Positions 19,566 through 33,018 of a stretch of 64,000 bases of DNA are shown here, in pieces. This DNA is from Pantoea sp. Mb-10 (lineage in GTDB: Bacteria > Pseudomonadota > Gammaproteobacteria > Enterobacterales > Enterobacteriaceae). The stretch spans positions 1 to 64,000 of the forward strand of contig NZ_JAJSDX010000010.1 of NCBI RefSeq assembly GCF_021272205.1, read 5' to 3'. The notes beneath the pieces were generated by a model. It had not been told where the DNA came from. It saw nothing but the letters and a program-made list of their open reading frames with translations, and did no database searches. Position numbers and translations under genes: made by a program. The first letter of the stretch is position 1, and every line of letters begins with the position of its first letter.

Positions 19566-21248
19566 TTATGGCTGCACCTGCCCGGCGCGCATGTTCTGCT
19601 GCAGGGATTGGGTTTCGGTCGTCACCGACAGCGTAGCATCGGTGCTGGCGCGCAGCGGCGTGCTAGCACGCAGCGAACTTTTTAACTGCAGCTGCAGATT
19701 ACTGTTGCCGCTCACAGGCAGGGCAGGCCATCCCCAGTTTTCCAGCACGTTTGCTGGCACGGCTTGGCCTTTCAGGTTCAGGGTGACAGGACGTTGCACA
19801 TCTTGTCCCACGCTTGCGGTCCCTTCCAGCAGTCCCTTGCCAACAAAGGCGCTCATCTCACTCACCTGTACCTGCTGTTCATCGGCACTCAGGGTCAGCG
19901 AGGGATGGCGGAGGTCGGTACGGTTAAAGGTGGCTTCTGCCGCGTTGAAACTCGCCTTACCCGCCCACACGCCCCACTGGTGCTGTCGCGCCAGCAGCAG
20001 ATTCTCTGCGCTGCCGTCTACCGCCGTCATCTGGAAGGGAAACGCGGGATTAATATCGATCACCAGATTGCGGTTTGCCGTGGCGCGCTTCACCAGTACG
20101 CTGTCCAGCCATTGCGGTAGCGCCTGCTGCCAGCGATCGCGCCAGTCTTGCGGCAGGGTATATTCCAGCCCGGCCACCGCAAGCTCATCCAGGGTTAAGC
20201 GCTTGTCGGTGCGGGTCCACGCGCCGCTGGCACGGATCACCCCGTTGACCCAGCGCGAACTGAATTGCGTCAGCTGCATGCCCTGCGGCGAAAACGTGGC
20301 ATTCACAATCGGATCGTTCAGCTCCAGCGCGCCATCAATAAAATTACCGGCATTCATGGAGAGCGATCCGTCCTGACTTTGCCAATCATCACCGCGCAGC
20401 GTGATATTTTTGAGGGTTAAATCCAGATCGGTGATTGCCCAGTCGGGGCCCTGCAAGCGCGCATCGGTCACATCGAGTCGGTTGATGCTCACTGAAGGCA
20501 CATCACGCAGCGGAGTGAGGAAATCCCGCAGGCTCTGCGCCGTTTGTAAGCGGATATCGTTGAGGCGCAGCTGGTCGATTTGCCAGTTGCCCTGCGCATC
20601 GCGGCTTGCGCGTCCGGTCATTGAGCCGCGCGCCAAATCCGCCCCGACGGTATTCAATACCAGCTGGCGGTTCTTCAGGCTGCCCTGTAGCAGAACGTTA
20701 TCACCGGTCACGCCGTTAAGCGTCAGGGTGCCCGCGCTCACCTGAAACTGCGCATCGGTGCCGAGCATGTCTGAAGGCTGCGGTTTCCACGGCACAATGC
20801 CGCCGTTAACGCGCGTAGCGGTGAGTGGCAGCGTGCTGCGCGGGCTTTCAATGCGGACATTATTCAACTGCAGTCGATTGGCCTCAACGGGAAGCGCGGT
20901 GTCGGGCGTTTGATTGCCGAGGTTAACGTCGCCATCGCGAATTTCAATGCTGTCAAAATGCAGCCAATCGCTGAACTGTACCAGTGACATGCCGAGATCC
21001 ACGCGCTTCGCCACCAGCATGGCGGGCTGACCGTCATGACCAAAGCTGAAGTTATCCAGGATGACGTGTGAGGGCGCGGAAAGGCGATGCTCAATCTTGC
21101 TCAACGAGAGGTGCCAAGCCGTTTTATCGCTTACCCAGCGGCTAAACCAGCCCGCGCCCCACTGTGTCTGCAACAGAACATAAAGCAGCACCAGCGCCAG
21201 CGTGAGCAGCAGCAGTAAGGTAAGGAAAAACTTGCCCAAAAATTTCAT
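19566..21248 (-). CDS. yicH: AsmA-family envelope protein YicH
   Basis: A 560-aa AsmA-like protein: one N-terminal membrane segment (residues about 5-28) followed by a long beta-rich periplasmic region. It aligns along its length with E. coli YicH (for example NRLQLNNVRIESP, VNGGIVPWKP, LQGPDWAVTDLDL-like segments). AsmA-family proteins are implicated in phospholipid traffic to the outer membrane; YicH itself has no firm role. The ATG at 21248 gives the conserved MKFLGK start; in-frame ATGs further upstream (to 21425) would reach back over xanP. Confidence 0.9.
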   Translation of the reverse strand: MKFLGKFFLTLLLLLTLALVLLYVLLQTQWGAGWFSRWVSDKTAWHLSLSKIEHRLSAPSHVILDNFSFGHDGQPAMLVAKRVDLGMSLVQFSDWLHFDSIEIRDGDVNLGNQTPDTALPVEANRLQLNNVRIESPRSTLPLTATRVNGGIVPWKPQPSDMLGTDAQFQVSAGTLTLNGVTGDNVLLQGSLKNRQLVLNTVGADLARGSMTGRASRDAQGNWQIDQLRLNDIRLQTAQSLRDFLTPLRDVPSVSINRLDVTDARLQGPDWAITDLDLTLKNITLRGDDWQSQDGSLSMNAGNFIDGALELNDPIVNATFSPQGMQLTQFSSRWVNGVIRASGAWTRTDKRLTLDELAVAGLEYTLPQDWRDRWQQALPQWLDSVLVKRATANRNLVIDINPAFPFQMTAVDGSAENLLLARQHQWGVWAGKASFNAAEATFNRTDLRHPSLTLSADEQQVQVSEMSAFVGKGLLEGTASVGQDVQRPVTLNLKGQAVPANVLENWGWPALPVSGNSNLQLQLKSSLRASTPLRASTDATLSVTTETQSLQQNMRAGQVQP

Positions 21249-21366
21249 CGCATCCATCCCGATCATCATGCGGTAAGAGGTTGTTATGCCTGAATTAACG
21301 TTGTAGCTCAACCACCGGGATGTAAATGCGGATAAATAGCAGGCAGCCCGCAGGCTGCCCGTGCGT

Positions 21367-22746
21367 TTACTTCTCTTGCGGGAAGATGAGGTTAAGGATA
21401 ATTGCGGTAATTCCTCCGGCGGCAATGCCGGATGAAAGCAGGGTTTTCAGCCAGTCCGGCGCGAATTGCAGGATCAGCGGCTGCTGTGATACGCCCATGC
21501 CCACCGCCAGCGAGAGCGCGATGATCATGATGGCGCGGCGATTTAACGGTTCACGCGCCACGATACGCACGCCGGAAGCGGCAATGGTACCAAACATCAC
21601 AATGGTGGCACCGCCCAGTACCGGCTCAGGAATATGCTGCACGAAGCCACTCACCGCCGGGAACAAGCCCAGCACAATCAGCATCAGCGCAATCACAAAG
21701 CCGACGTAGCGACTGGCCACGCCGGTAAGCTGGATCACGCCATTGTTCTGACCGAAGCACGAGTTTGGGAAGGTATTGAACAGCGCTGAGACGAAGGAGT
21801 TGAGGCCGTTCGCCAGCACGCCGCCTTTTAATCGCTTCATGTACAGCGGACCGCTAACGGGCTGCTCTGAGACATCAGAGGTGGCGGTGATATCGCCGAT
21901 GGTCTCCAGCGACGTCACCATAAAGACCAGCATCAGCGGAATCAAAAGATTCCAGTCAAAACCGAGACCGTAGTAGAGCGGCGAGGGCACCGCCAGCAGC
22001 GGCTGCGCGGTTGCTGGTGCCTGCGCGGGTAGCATGTCCAGCGCCCACGCCAGCAGATAGCCCACCGCCATGGCAATGACCAGTGACGCCACGCGCAGCC
22101 AGGGATTACGCTGGCGGTTAAGCAGGATAATCACCAGCAGCACGGCGCCTGCCAGCAGCAGATTTTTTGGCGCGCCAAAGCTGTGATCGTTCATCGCGGC
22201 GAAGCCGCCGCCGATTGACGTCAGTCCCACCTGAATCAGTGATAACCCAATGATCATTACCACAATGCCGGAAACCAGCGGGGTAATAATGCGACGTGCC
22301 AAATGCAGCACGCGAGACAACACCATTTCCGTACAGGAGGCGACCATCAGCGTTCCAAACAGCGCCGCCATCATGGTCGGCACATCAGCACCGCCATTTT
22401 TCAGCGCCATGCCGCCCATGATCAGCGGCGTGACAAAGTTAAAGCTGGTGCCCTGAATCGACAGCAGGCCCGATCCCACCGGTCCCCAGGTTTTGATTTG
22501 CAGCAGAGAGGCCACGCCGGAGGCAAACAGCGACATACTGATAATGTGCTGCGTATCCTGCGCCGGTAAGCCCAGCGCCTGGCAGATTAAAAGCGCAGGG
22601 GTGATCACCGCAACGAACATGGCGAGCAGATGCTGACAGGCGGCAAACAGCGTCTGCGGCAGCGGTGGGCGGTCTTCAAGGCGATAAATTAACTCGCTTT
22701 TCGCCGGCGTGGCAGGCGAGTGCGCTTCGGCAGTATCAATGGACAT
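21367..22746 (-). CDS. xanP: Xanthine permease XanP (NCS2 family)
   Basis: A proton-coupled xanthine symporter of the inner membrane. The 459 aa form about 12-14 hydrophobic segments with NCS2 hallmarks: the [10 protein letters not shown] region, the [14 protein letters not shown] segment containing the substrate-contacting acidic residue, and the signature [17 protein letters not shown]. It is 118 nt upstream of yicH in the same direction. In E. coli gltS lies between xanP and recG; here only 124 nt separate them and gltS is absent. Confidence 0.95.
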   Translation of the reverse strand: MSIDTAEAHSPATPAKSELIYRLEDRPPLPQTLFAACQHLLAMFVAVITPALLICQALGLPAQDTQHIISMSLFASGVASLLQIKTWGPVGSGLLSIQGTSFNFVTPLIMGGMALKNGGADVPTMMAALFGTLMVASCTEMVLSRVLHLARRIITPLVSGIVVMIIGLSLIQVGLTSIGGGFAAMNDHSFGAPKNLLLAGAVLLVIILLNRQRNPWLRVASLVIAMAVGYLLAWALDMLPAQAPATAQPLLAVPSPLYYGLGFDWNLLIPLMLVFMVTSLETIGDITATSDVSEQPVSGPLYMKRLKGGVLANGLNSFVSALFNTFPNSCFGQNNGVIQLTGVASRYVGFVIALMLIVLGLFPAVSGFVQHIPEPVLGGATIVMFGTIAASGVRIVAREPLNRRAIMIIALSLAVGMGVSQQPLILQFAPDWLKTLLSSGIAAGGITAIILNLIFPQEK

Positions 22747-22870
22747 GGTGGGATCTCAATCACACAAAGAGGCGATTTTAAACGGTTGCGTTGTGAAAGC
22801 AATCGTTTGCACTGCGAGGCGCGGCGGCAGATAAATAACCCGATCCGCGCGCCCAAGCGATCTGAGGGAA

Positions 22871-24949
22871 TCAGGCGTTGCTATAGCGCTCTGTTTCCGG
22901 CAGCCAGCGTTCGATCAACGCCTGCGCTTGCTCGGGATAATGCTGGTGGATATGGCGTGCCACGCGTTGAACTTCCGGGATCATGCTTTGATCGCGCAGT
23001 AAATCTGCCACTTTAAATTCAGCGTTGCCGGTCTGGCGCGTGCCCAGAAGTTCGCCTGGTCCGCGGATTTCCAGGTCATGTTGCGCAATCACAAAGCCGT
23101 CGTTACTGTCGCGCAGCACCTGCAAACGTTTTTGGGCCGTTTTACTCAGCGGTGATTTATACAGCAGCACGCAGTGGGAAGCCACGGCACCGCGGCCTAC
23201 GCGTCCGCGCAATTGATGGAGCTGCGCCAGGCCGAGCCGCTCGGGGTTTTCAATAATCATCAGACTGGCATTGGGCACGTCAACGCCCACCTCGATAACC
23301 GTCGTGGCGACCAGCAGTTGAATCTCATTGGCTTTGAAGGCGGCCATCACCGCCTGCTTTTCGGCGGGTTTCATGCGCCCGTGCACCAGACCCACCTGCA
23401 AATCGGGCAGGGCGGCTTTGAGCTCTTCCCAACTGGCTTCCGCCGCCTGTGCTTCCAGCATCTCGGACTCTTCAATCAGCGTACAGACCCAGTAAGCCTG
23501 ACGCCCCTCTTGGCAGGCACGCTCCACGCGCGCAATGATTTCACTGCGGCGGGTATCCGGGATGGCGACCGTGGTGACCGGCGTTCGTCCCGGCGGCAGT
23601 TCATCAATGGTGGAGGTATCCAGATCGGCATAGGCCGTCATGGCCAGCGTGCGCGGAATCGGCGTGGCGGTCATGATGAGCTGATGAGGATGGAACCCTT
23701 GCTCTTCGCCTTTTTCCCACAGCGCCAGCCGCTGATGCACGCCAAAGCGGTGCTGTTCATCAATGATCACCAGCGCCATGCCGTTGAATTTTACCTGCTC
23801 CTGGAATAGCGCATGGGTGCCGACCACCATCGCGACCTGGCCGCTGGCGATGGCGGCCTGCTGCGCTTCACGCGCTTTACCTTTTTGTTTGCCCGCCAGC
23901 CAGCCAACTTCTATACCCAGCGGGGCAAACCACTGGCGGAAGTTGTTGGCGTGCTGCTCGGCCAGTAACTCGGTGGGCGCCATCAGCGCGACTTGTTTAC
24001 CGTGCGCGATCACATTGAGCGCTGCCAGCGCCGCCACCAGGGTTTTTCCCGAGCCGACGTCGCCTTGTACCAGACGCATCATCGGGAAATCATTTGCCAG
24101 ATCGCGTTCAATTTCCGCCACGACGCGCCGCTGGGCCTGCGTAGGTGAAAACGGCAGCGCGGCCAGCAGTTTATCGGCCAGCGCGTGGCGTGGTGACAGC
24201 GGTAACGCATGATGACGCTGCGCGCCCGCACGCACCGCCAGCATGCTGAGATTGTGCGCCAGCAGCTCTTCCAGAATCAGACGCTTTTGCGCGGGATGAC
24301 GGCCCGTTTCCAGTTCGCTCAAGCGCAGATCCGGCGGTGGACGGTGCAGCGTCCGCAGGGCATCGGGCAGGCTCATCAGTCCGCCGCTTAGCTCCGGCGG
24401 CAGCAGCTCGGCGATCGCCCCGCTTTCCAGCAGCGTCAGTGCCTGGTCGGTGAGATTGCGCAGCGTGGCCTGACGAATGCCTTCCGTGGTGGGGTAAACC
24501 GGCGTAAGGGTTTCCTGCAACTCTACGCCGCCATGCTCACCCTGCACGCGGAACTCGGGATGAATGATCTCCGCGCCGCGCTGGCCGCGTTTGATTTCGC
24601 CATAGGCCGTTACGCGGCGTCCCGGCGCCAGGCTGTTTTTCATGCCGGCATTGAAGTTAAAGAAGCGCAGGGTCAGCACGCCGCTGCCGTCGCTGATCTG
24701 ACATACCAGCATGCGGCGACGGCCAAAGGTAATGTCGCTCTGCAAGACATCGCCTTCCACCGTGGTCCAGATGCCCGGCAGCAGGTCATTAATTTTATGA
24801 AGTTGGGTACGATCTTCGTAGCGCAGGGGAAGGTGCAGCAGTAAATCCTGAATGGTAAATAGCCCCAGCTTGGCCAGCTTACCCGCCTGACTGGCGCCGA
24901 CGCCGGTCAGGGTACTGAGCGGAATGGCATCCAGCAGACGTCCTTTCAT
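22871..24949 (-). CDS. recG: ATP-dependent DNA helicase RecG
   Basis: Reverses and remodels stalled forks and branch-migrates Holliday junctions. The 692 aa (E. coli 693) contain an N-terminal OB/wedge domain and an SF2 helicase core: Walker A QGDVGSGKT, motif II IDEQHRFGV, TATPIPRT, and motif VI QLRGRVGRG. It is the last gene of gmk-rpoZ-spoT-trmH-recG and overlaps trmH by 4 nt. Confidence 0.97.
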   Translation of the reverse strand: MKGRLLDAIPLSTLTGVGASQAGKLAKLGLFTIQDLLLHLPLRYEDRTQLHKINDLLPGIWTTVEGDVLQSDITFGRRRMLVCQISDGSGVLTLRFFNFNAGMKNSLAPGRRVTAYGEIKRGQRGAEIIHPEFRVQGEHGGVELQETLTPVYPTTEGIRQATLRNLTDQALTLLESGAIAELLPPELSGGLMSLPDALRTLHRPPPDLRLSELETGRHPAQKRLILEELLAHNLSMLAVRAGAQRHHALPLSPRHALADKLLAALPFSPTQAQRRVVAEIERDLANDFPMMRLVQGDVGSGKTLVAALAALNVIAHGKQVALMAPTELLAEQHANNFRQWFAPLGIEVGWLAGKQKGKAREAQQAAIASGQVAMVVGTHALFQEQVKFNGMALVIIDEQHRFGVHQRLALWEKGEEQGFHPHQLIMTATPIPRTLAMTAYADLDTSTIDELPPGRTPVTTVAIPDTRRSEIIARVERACQEGRQAYWVCTLIEESEMLEAQAAEASWEELKAALPDLQVGLVHGRMKPAEKQAVMAAFKANEIQLLVATTVIEVGVDVPNASLMIIENPERLGLAQLHQLRGRVGRGAVASHCVLLYKSPLSKTAQKRLQVLRDSNDGFVIAQHDLEIRGPGELLGTRQTGNAEFKVADLLRDQSMIPEVQRVARHIHQHYPEQAQALIERWLPETERYSNA

Positions 24950-25641
24950 TTTTTACCTGTGGCTTGCAAAGTGGCCCACCAGTCGGCATCGGCTTCAACC
25001 GCGCCCTGGTCATTGATGAAAGGATAGGGTAATCCTTTCTGTTTGGCGACGCGCGCCAGCACCGGATAGCCACCCTCAAACAGCAGACGCTGCTGCTCCT
25101 CGTGGTCAAGTAAACTGTGTTTGCGCTGATACATGCCTGCGTTCTGTCGTTGGCGCTGCGCTTCATACAGGATCAGCGCCGAGGCAACGGACACATTCAG
25201 CGACTGCACCATCCCAACCATCGGAATAATGATGTCCTGATCGGCGAGCGCCAGGGCTTCCGCCGTGATGCCGGTTTTTTCCTGACCCATGAGAATACAG
25301 GTGGGGCGGGTATAGTCGATCGCGCGAAAATCAACGGCCTTGTCGGAGAGATGGGTCGCCAGCACCTGCATACCGCTATCCTTTAAATGGCGAACCGCCT
25401 CGGCGATATGACGATGCGTTTTGACCTTCACCCAGCTATTGCTGCCCGCGGACGCCGACACCATGGTGCGCATCCGCACGCTGGGCCAGACCGCATGCAC
25501 TTCGTGGATGCCGACGGCATCCGCCGTGCGGATCACCGCAGAGACGTTATGCGGCTTGTGGACCTGTTCCATGCAGACGGTAAGATCGTGCTGGCGCAGG
25601 GCCAGCATCTCCTGAATACGAGCAAAGCGTTGAGCGTTCAT
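24946..25641 (-). CDS. trmH: tRNA (Gm18) 2'-O-methyltransferase TrmH
   Basis: SPOUT-class methyltransferase that modifies G18 of tRNAs using SAM. The 231 aa include the knotted SAM-binding segments LMGQEKTGIT, IPMVGMVQSLNVSVA and the N-terminal SRPHNVSAV-like HKPHNVSAVIRTADA. The ATG at 25641 lies 3 nt after the spoT stop codon on the minus strand. Confidence 0.96.
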   Translation of the reverse strand: MNAQRFARIQEMLALRQHDLTVCMEQVHKPHNVSAVIRTADAVGIHEVHAVWPSVRMRTMVSASAGSNSWVKVKTHRHIAEAVRHLKDSGMQVLATHLSDKAVDFRAIDYTRPTCILMGQEKTGITAEALALADQDIIIPMVGMVQSLNVSVASALILYEAQRQRQNAGMYQRKHSLLDHEEQQRLLFEGGYPVLARVAKQKGLPYPFINDQGAVEADADWWATLQATGKK

Positions 25642-25644
25642 GCA

Positions 25645-27753
25645 CTAATTACGGTTACGGTGAACTTTAATCACATCCGGCATGACGCGAATTTTTCGCA
25701 TGATGTTCGCCAGATGGACGCGGTCATTTGCGGTGAGCCGGATAAAGGCGCTGTATACGCGTCCATCGCGCTCTTCGGTATTGAGGCTTTGAATATTCGA
25801 ACTGGCGGTGTTGATCGCGGCCGTGAGATTGGCCAGCGCGCCCTGATGATTGAACATGTCGACCTTAATTTCGGCGACAAACTCCAGCTCAGTGACTTTA
25901 TCCCACTCCACCGGCATGAATTTTTCAGGCTCTTTCTGGTAGCCACGAATATTGCGGCAGGATTCATGGTGCACCACCAGCCCTTTGCCCGGACTGACGT
26001 GGGCAACAATCGGATCGCCGGGAATGGGACGACAGCATTTTGCGAAGGTGATCAGGACGCCGTCTGCGCCTTTGATCGGCAATTTCTTGCGTTTGCTGCC
26101 GCTCTGCGGTGCGTCACTGCCTGATTGCAGCAGGTTTTTGGCGACGACCACGCTCATGGCGTTGCCGAGGCCAATTTCCGCCAGCAGGTCGTCGAAGCTG
26201 GTGAGCTTCATGCGCTCCAGCTCTTGCTGGATATTTTCCGCAGGGATTTCCGCCAGCTTCTTGCTGCCACCGAGCGCATGGCTTAACAGGCGGCGGCCCA
26301 AATTGACGGAATCTTCCCGCTTGAGGTTTTTCAGCAGCTGACGAATTTTAGCGCGCGCTTTAGAGCTGACCACAAAGTTGAGCCATGCCGCATTGGGACG
26401 TGCGCCCGGGGCGGTAATGATTTCAATGGTTTGTCCGCTGGTCAGCGGCTGAGAGAGCGGATAGGGCTGACGATCAACGCGTGCGCCGACGCACGCATGG
26501 CCAATGTCGGTATGCACAGCATACGCAAAATCAACCGGTGTGGCGCCCGCAGGCAGTTCGACAATGCGGCCTTCTGGCGTGAACACATAAATCTCATCGG
26601 GGAAAAGATCGGATTTCACGCTTTCAATAAATTCAAAGGAGCTGCCGGCGCTCTGCTGCAATTCCAGCAGGCTTTGCAGCCAGCGCTGGGCGCGGATCTG
26701 CGCCGTGGTACCGCTTTCACCGGCTTCTTTATACGCCCAGTGCGCCGCGACACCCATCTCCGCCATCTGATCCATATCTTCGGTACGAATCTGCACCTCA
26801 ACCGGCACGCCATGCGGGCCAATCATCGAGGTGTGCAGCGACTGATAGCCGTTTGCCTTGGGGATGGCGATATAATCTTTCACCCGTCCTGGACGCGGCT
26901 TGTAAAGGCTGTGCATCTGGCCGAGTACGCGATAGCAGGTATCCAGATCCTTCACGATGACGCGGAAGGCGTAGATATCCATGATCGAGTGAAATCGCTG
27001 CTCTTTGAGATGCATTTTGCGGTAGATCGAATAGAGATGCTTTTCACGGCCGCTGACGCGACACGGGATGCCGGCCTCTTGCAGGCGTCCGTCAATTTCC
27101 GCGAGGATTTTTTGAATCATCTCTTTGCGATTACCGCGCGCGGCTTTCACCACCTCTTTGATGACGCGGAAACGGTTAGGATAGAGCGCTTCAAAGCCAA
27201 GCTCTTCCAGTTCAGTTTTAAGGTGATGAATACCCAGGCGGTGCGCCAGAGGACTGTAAATCTCCAGCGTTTCAAGCGCAATGCGCCGCTTTTTATCAGG
27301 GCGCAGCGCGCCGAGCGTGCGCATATTGTGCGTGCGGTCAGCCAGTTTGATCAGAATGACGCGAATATCCTGCACCATTGCCATGATCATTTTGCGGAAG
27401 TTTTCAGCCTGCGCTTCTTTTTTGTCGCGGAATTTCAGCTTATCAAGCTTTGAAACCCCCTCCACCAGTTCAGCAACGCTTTTACCAAACAGCTGTTCCA
27501 TGTCCTGGTAAGTTGCGGGCGTATCTTCAATCACATCATGCAGCAGCGCCGCCATCAGCGTTTCATGGTCGAGTTTCATCTCGGCCAGGATGCAGGCAAC
27601 GGCGACTGGATGGGTAATATAAGGCTCGCCGCTGGAGCGTGTTTGTCCCTCGTGGGCATCACGCGCAACAAGATAGGCTTGCTTGAGGCGCTTGATCTGC
27701 TCCTCAGGCAAGTATTTTTCAATCAGCTGATTAAGGCTTTCAAACAGATACAA
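25645..27753 (-). CDS. spoT: Bifunctional (p)ppGpp synthetase/hydrolase SpoT
   Basis: Controls the alarmone (p)ppGpp; hydrolysis dominates unless starvation signals arrive. The 702 aa carry an N-terminal HD hydrolase domain (ALLHDVIEDT), a synthetase domain, a TGS domain (EIYVFTPEGRIVELPAGATP) and a C-terminal ACT domain. The length equals E. coli SpoT (702). It is 20 nt downstream of rpoZ. Confidence 0.98.
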   Translation of the reverse strand: MYLFESLNQLIEKYLPEEQIKRLKQAYLVARDAHEGQTRSSGEPYITHPVAVACILAEMKLDHETLMAALLHDVIEDTPATYQDMEQLFGKSVAELVEGVSKLDKLKFRDKKEAQAENFRKMIMAMVQDIRVILIKLADRTHNMRTLGALRPDKKRRIALETLEIYSPLAHRLGIHHLKTELEELGFEALYPNRFRVIKEVVKAARGNRKEMIQKILAEIDGRLQEAGIPCRVSGREKHLYSIYRKMHLKEQRFHSIMDIYAFRVIVKDLDTCYRVLGQMHSLYKPRPGRVKDYIAIPKANGYQSLHTSMIGPHGVPVEVQIRTEDMDQMAEMGVAAHWAYKEAGESGTTAQIRAQRWLQSLLELQQSAGSSFEFIESVKSDLFPDEIYVFTPEGRIVELPAGATPVDFAYAVHTDIGHACVGARVDRQPYPLSQPLTSGQTIEIITAPGARPNAAWLNFVVSSKARAKIRQLLKNLKREDSVNLGRRLLSHALGGSKKLAEIPAENIQQELERMKLTSFDDLLAEIGLGNAMSVVVAKNLLQSGSDAPQSGSKRKKLPIKGADGVLITFAKCCRPIPGDPIVAHVSPGKGLVVHHESCRNIRGYQKEPEKFMPVEWDKVTELEFVAEIKVDMFNHQGALANLTAAINTASSNIQSLNTEERDGRVYSAFIRLTANDRVHLANIMRKIRVMPDVIKVHRNRN

Positions 27754-27773
27754 GGTTGACCTGCAGAGTGCTG

Positions 27774-28049
27774 TTAACGACGACCTTCAGCGATAGCGGT
27801 AACGGCCTGTAACTCCGCGGCTTCCTGCTCTTGCTGTTCCTGACGATCACGAACATCCAGAATCTTGTTGGTGATCAGACCTTCTTCGATTTCGCGCAGG
27901 GCGATAACGGTGGCCTTGTCGTTCTCTTCGGGAACCAGCGGATCTTTTCCGCCTACCTGCATCTGACGTGCACGACGTGCAGCGACCAACACCAGGTCAA
28001 AACGGTTACCAATTTTCTCTACTGCGTCCTGAACGGTTACGCGTGCCAT
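27774..28049 (-). CDS. rpoZ: RNA polymerase omega subunit
   Basis: A 91-aa subunit that binds beta' and helps assemble RNA polymerase and form the ppGpp site 1. The conserved [20 protein letters not shown] start and [10 protein letters not shown] segment are present. It sits between gmk and spoT, as is usual. Confidence 0.97.
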   Translation of the reverse strand: MARVTVQDAVEKIGNRFDLVLVAARRARQMQVGGKDPLVPEENDKATVIALREIEEGLITNKILDVRDRQEQQEQEAAELQAVTAIAEGRR

Positions 28050-28106
28050 AGGTGTGCTACTCCACAGATGATGAAGAAATGACTGGGCATAATACTGAAA
28101 GAGTCT

Positions 28107-28844
<738 letters not shown>

Positions 28845-28883
28845 TCATGTTCAGGTTTTGCATGACGGTAAACGGGGAAATAA

Positions 28884-31268
<2,385 letters not shown>

Positions 31269-31542
31269 AGAAACCCCCCGCAGTGTGGCGCAAAGACTAA
31301 TGCCTTTTAGGCGGTTAAACCACTGCGATTTACTTAGTCAGGCAAAACGCGGCCCGCCGTGAGCATTAAGCTTGGGAAGGCCCATGCCTGAAGGAGTTAA
31401 CGCGCCAGGAGAGCAATGGCGGAAGCAATAAAACCGTTTGCGTCTCCATTTAAGTGCGCCCGCGCCCGTGTCGTCTCTGATTGAAGTCAGAATGACCAGA
31501 CTAAACCTTTTTTGTCTCTCCAAGCCGCAGGAATGGGCCGTT
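31269..31542. other. Intergenic region upstream of the LuxR-type gene
   Basis: The space between divergent yicG and the regulator gene. Open frame runs back from the regulator to a TTG at 31438 but without recognisable protein or ribosome site. I see no RNA gene or clear promoter. Confidence 0.4.
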
Positions 31543-32223
31543 ATGCTAATGCATCCGCAACACATTATGTTTTACTCCTCCGATAAGCTGGCCGCGTTGG
31601 GCCTGCAAGGCGTGTTGGAGGCGTGTGCATCTGACTATTCTGCTTACCAACAGTGGTCGTTCAGTGAAGCGATCGCGGAATGCGGTAAACGTCATCCCCG
31701 GTTATTCATCTGTATTTTTCATGAAAACATGCTGCTAACCGGTACGTTGAATGCGTTCTTTACCCTACAGCAGCGCTATCCATCAATGCATGTTTTGCTT
31801 TTGACGCGGCGCCTGGTTCCGCTGTTTAACGGCGTCGGTCAGTATTTGCCTCAGTTCAGCGTCATGGATTTAAAGTCGCCGCACAAGGCTATTATCAACC
31901 GAATAAAGGCATGCCTGGGTGCGCCGAAAAGCGCGCGCGCGGCATCAACGGTAGATATCATGCTGTCAGACCGGGCCCTTCAGGCGCTTTTGATGCAGGC
32001 ATGGGGATGCAGCATTGTGCAGATTGCCAGGCACATGGCCGTCAGCACAAAGACCATCAACGCATGTAAAATGCAGGCACTGGCCGCGTTGCACATCAAA
32101 ACGCGGCACGAAATGGTGGATTTATTGATGCTGATTGATGAGTTGCGGATGATTGTCAGCTGGCTACGCATGCGGCCTGAGGCGAAATCTCGATTATCGG
32201 ATGCCACGATCGCGGCAGTGTGA
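31543..32223 (+). CDS. LuxR-type HTH transcriptional regulator, RcsA/BglJ-like layout
   Basis: About 226 aa. The C-terminal part (near residues 140-195: LSDRALQALLMQAWGCS, IVQIARHMAVSTKTINACK) is a LuxR/GerE helix-turn-helix. The N-terminal 120 residues (MFYSSDKLAALGLQGVL...) resemble a degenerate receiver-like domain as found in RcsA, BglJ and DctR-type proteins; no phospho-acceptor Asp pocket is apparent. The start is uncertain: ATG at 31543 or 31549 fits that family, while the frame is open to a TTG at 31438. The target genes are unknown. Confidence 0.75.
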   Translation: MLMHPQHIMFYSSDKLAALGLQGVLEACASDYSAYQQWSFSEAIAECGKRHPRLFICIFHENMLLTGTLNAFFTLQQRYPSMHVLLLTRRLVPLFNGVGQYLPQFSVMDLKSPHKAIINRIKACLGAPKSARAASTVDIMLSDRALQALLMQAWGCSIVQIARHMAVSTKTINACKMQALAALHIKTRHEMVDLLMLIDELRMIVSWLRMRPEAKSRLSDATIAAV

Positions 32224-32302
32224 AAAGAAAAAAGCGTGCTGGCGATCAGCACGCGAATGCACCTTTACGGTGCCCAGAGCCCACCATACAGCTTTGTTTT
32301 TA

Positions 32303-32947
32303 TTATCCCTTTCTTGCTCGCAACTGCGCGAAACGCGTGAAGCTAAAACGGAATGCTGGCTGAAACCAGGCGCGCCCGTAGTAGCAAAACATCAGCATTC
32401 TTATCGATGCCATGGCGAGATAGCCCCAGATGGCACAGAGTACGGATGGGGTTAACCATACGGTAAAAAGCGTCACACCCAGTCCCATGAGCACTGAGGT
32501 CATTTCCACAATGGCAATACGTGAAACCTGCTTCTCGCGCTGCAAGATAGCGCGATAATGCTGCCCTTGCGGAATGATAATAAAGACGACGGAGATCATT
32601 TCTAGCATCATAGCAAGCTGAGGCTGGCTGACTGAGCGGCTAGCAATATCGCCACTGATAAAAAGTAGCGAGAAGAGTAATGCGCCGGTTAAAACATTCC
32701 CCCAGTACAATATTGAGTGATCTGCATTATTTAGTTCAGTATTGCGTATAATGATATTGTTAAATCCGAAGTCAGACAGTGCATCAATAACCAATAATGT
32801 AATAATAGTAATGGCGAGTAAGTTAATCTCATTAGCCTGAACTAATTGTGCCAGTAGTGTAAGCTGTAATACGCCAATGCCAATAATTTTAATCGAGGAT
32901 AAAAGTGAACCGTTTATCCGGGCTATGTTTTTTTCTTTTATCGCCAT
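32303..32947 (-). pseudogene. N-terminal half of a WzxC/AmsL-like polysaccharide flippase
   Basis: The 214-aa ORF aligns with the first ~210 residues of WzxC-type colanic-acid/amylovoran flippases (VIDALSDFGFNNIIIRN, ILYWGNVLTGALL, IIPQGQHYRAILQRE, and a C-terminal YYGRAWFQPAFRFSF). Full-length members have about 490 aa, so more than half, including the later membrane segments, is missing. The frame ends in RARKG and a stop with no homologous continuation. There are about five membrane segments. It is probably a decayed fragment, though a shortened functional protein cannot be ruled out. Confidence 0.75.
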
Positions 32948-33018
32948 ATTCTACTCGCCTTAATACGTGCACCCCAGCTGTAAAACTGTTGCCTGGCCAA
33001 GACCTGGCATCCCAAGAG

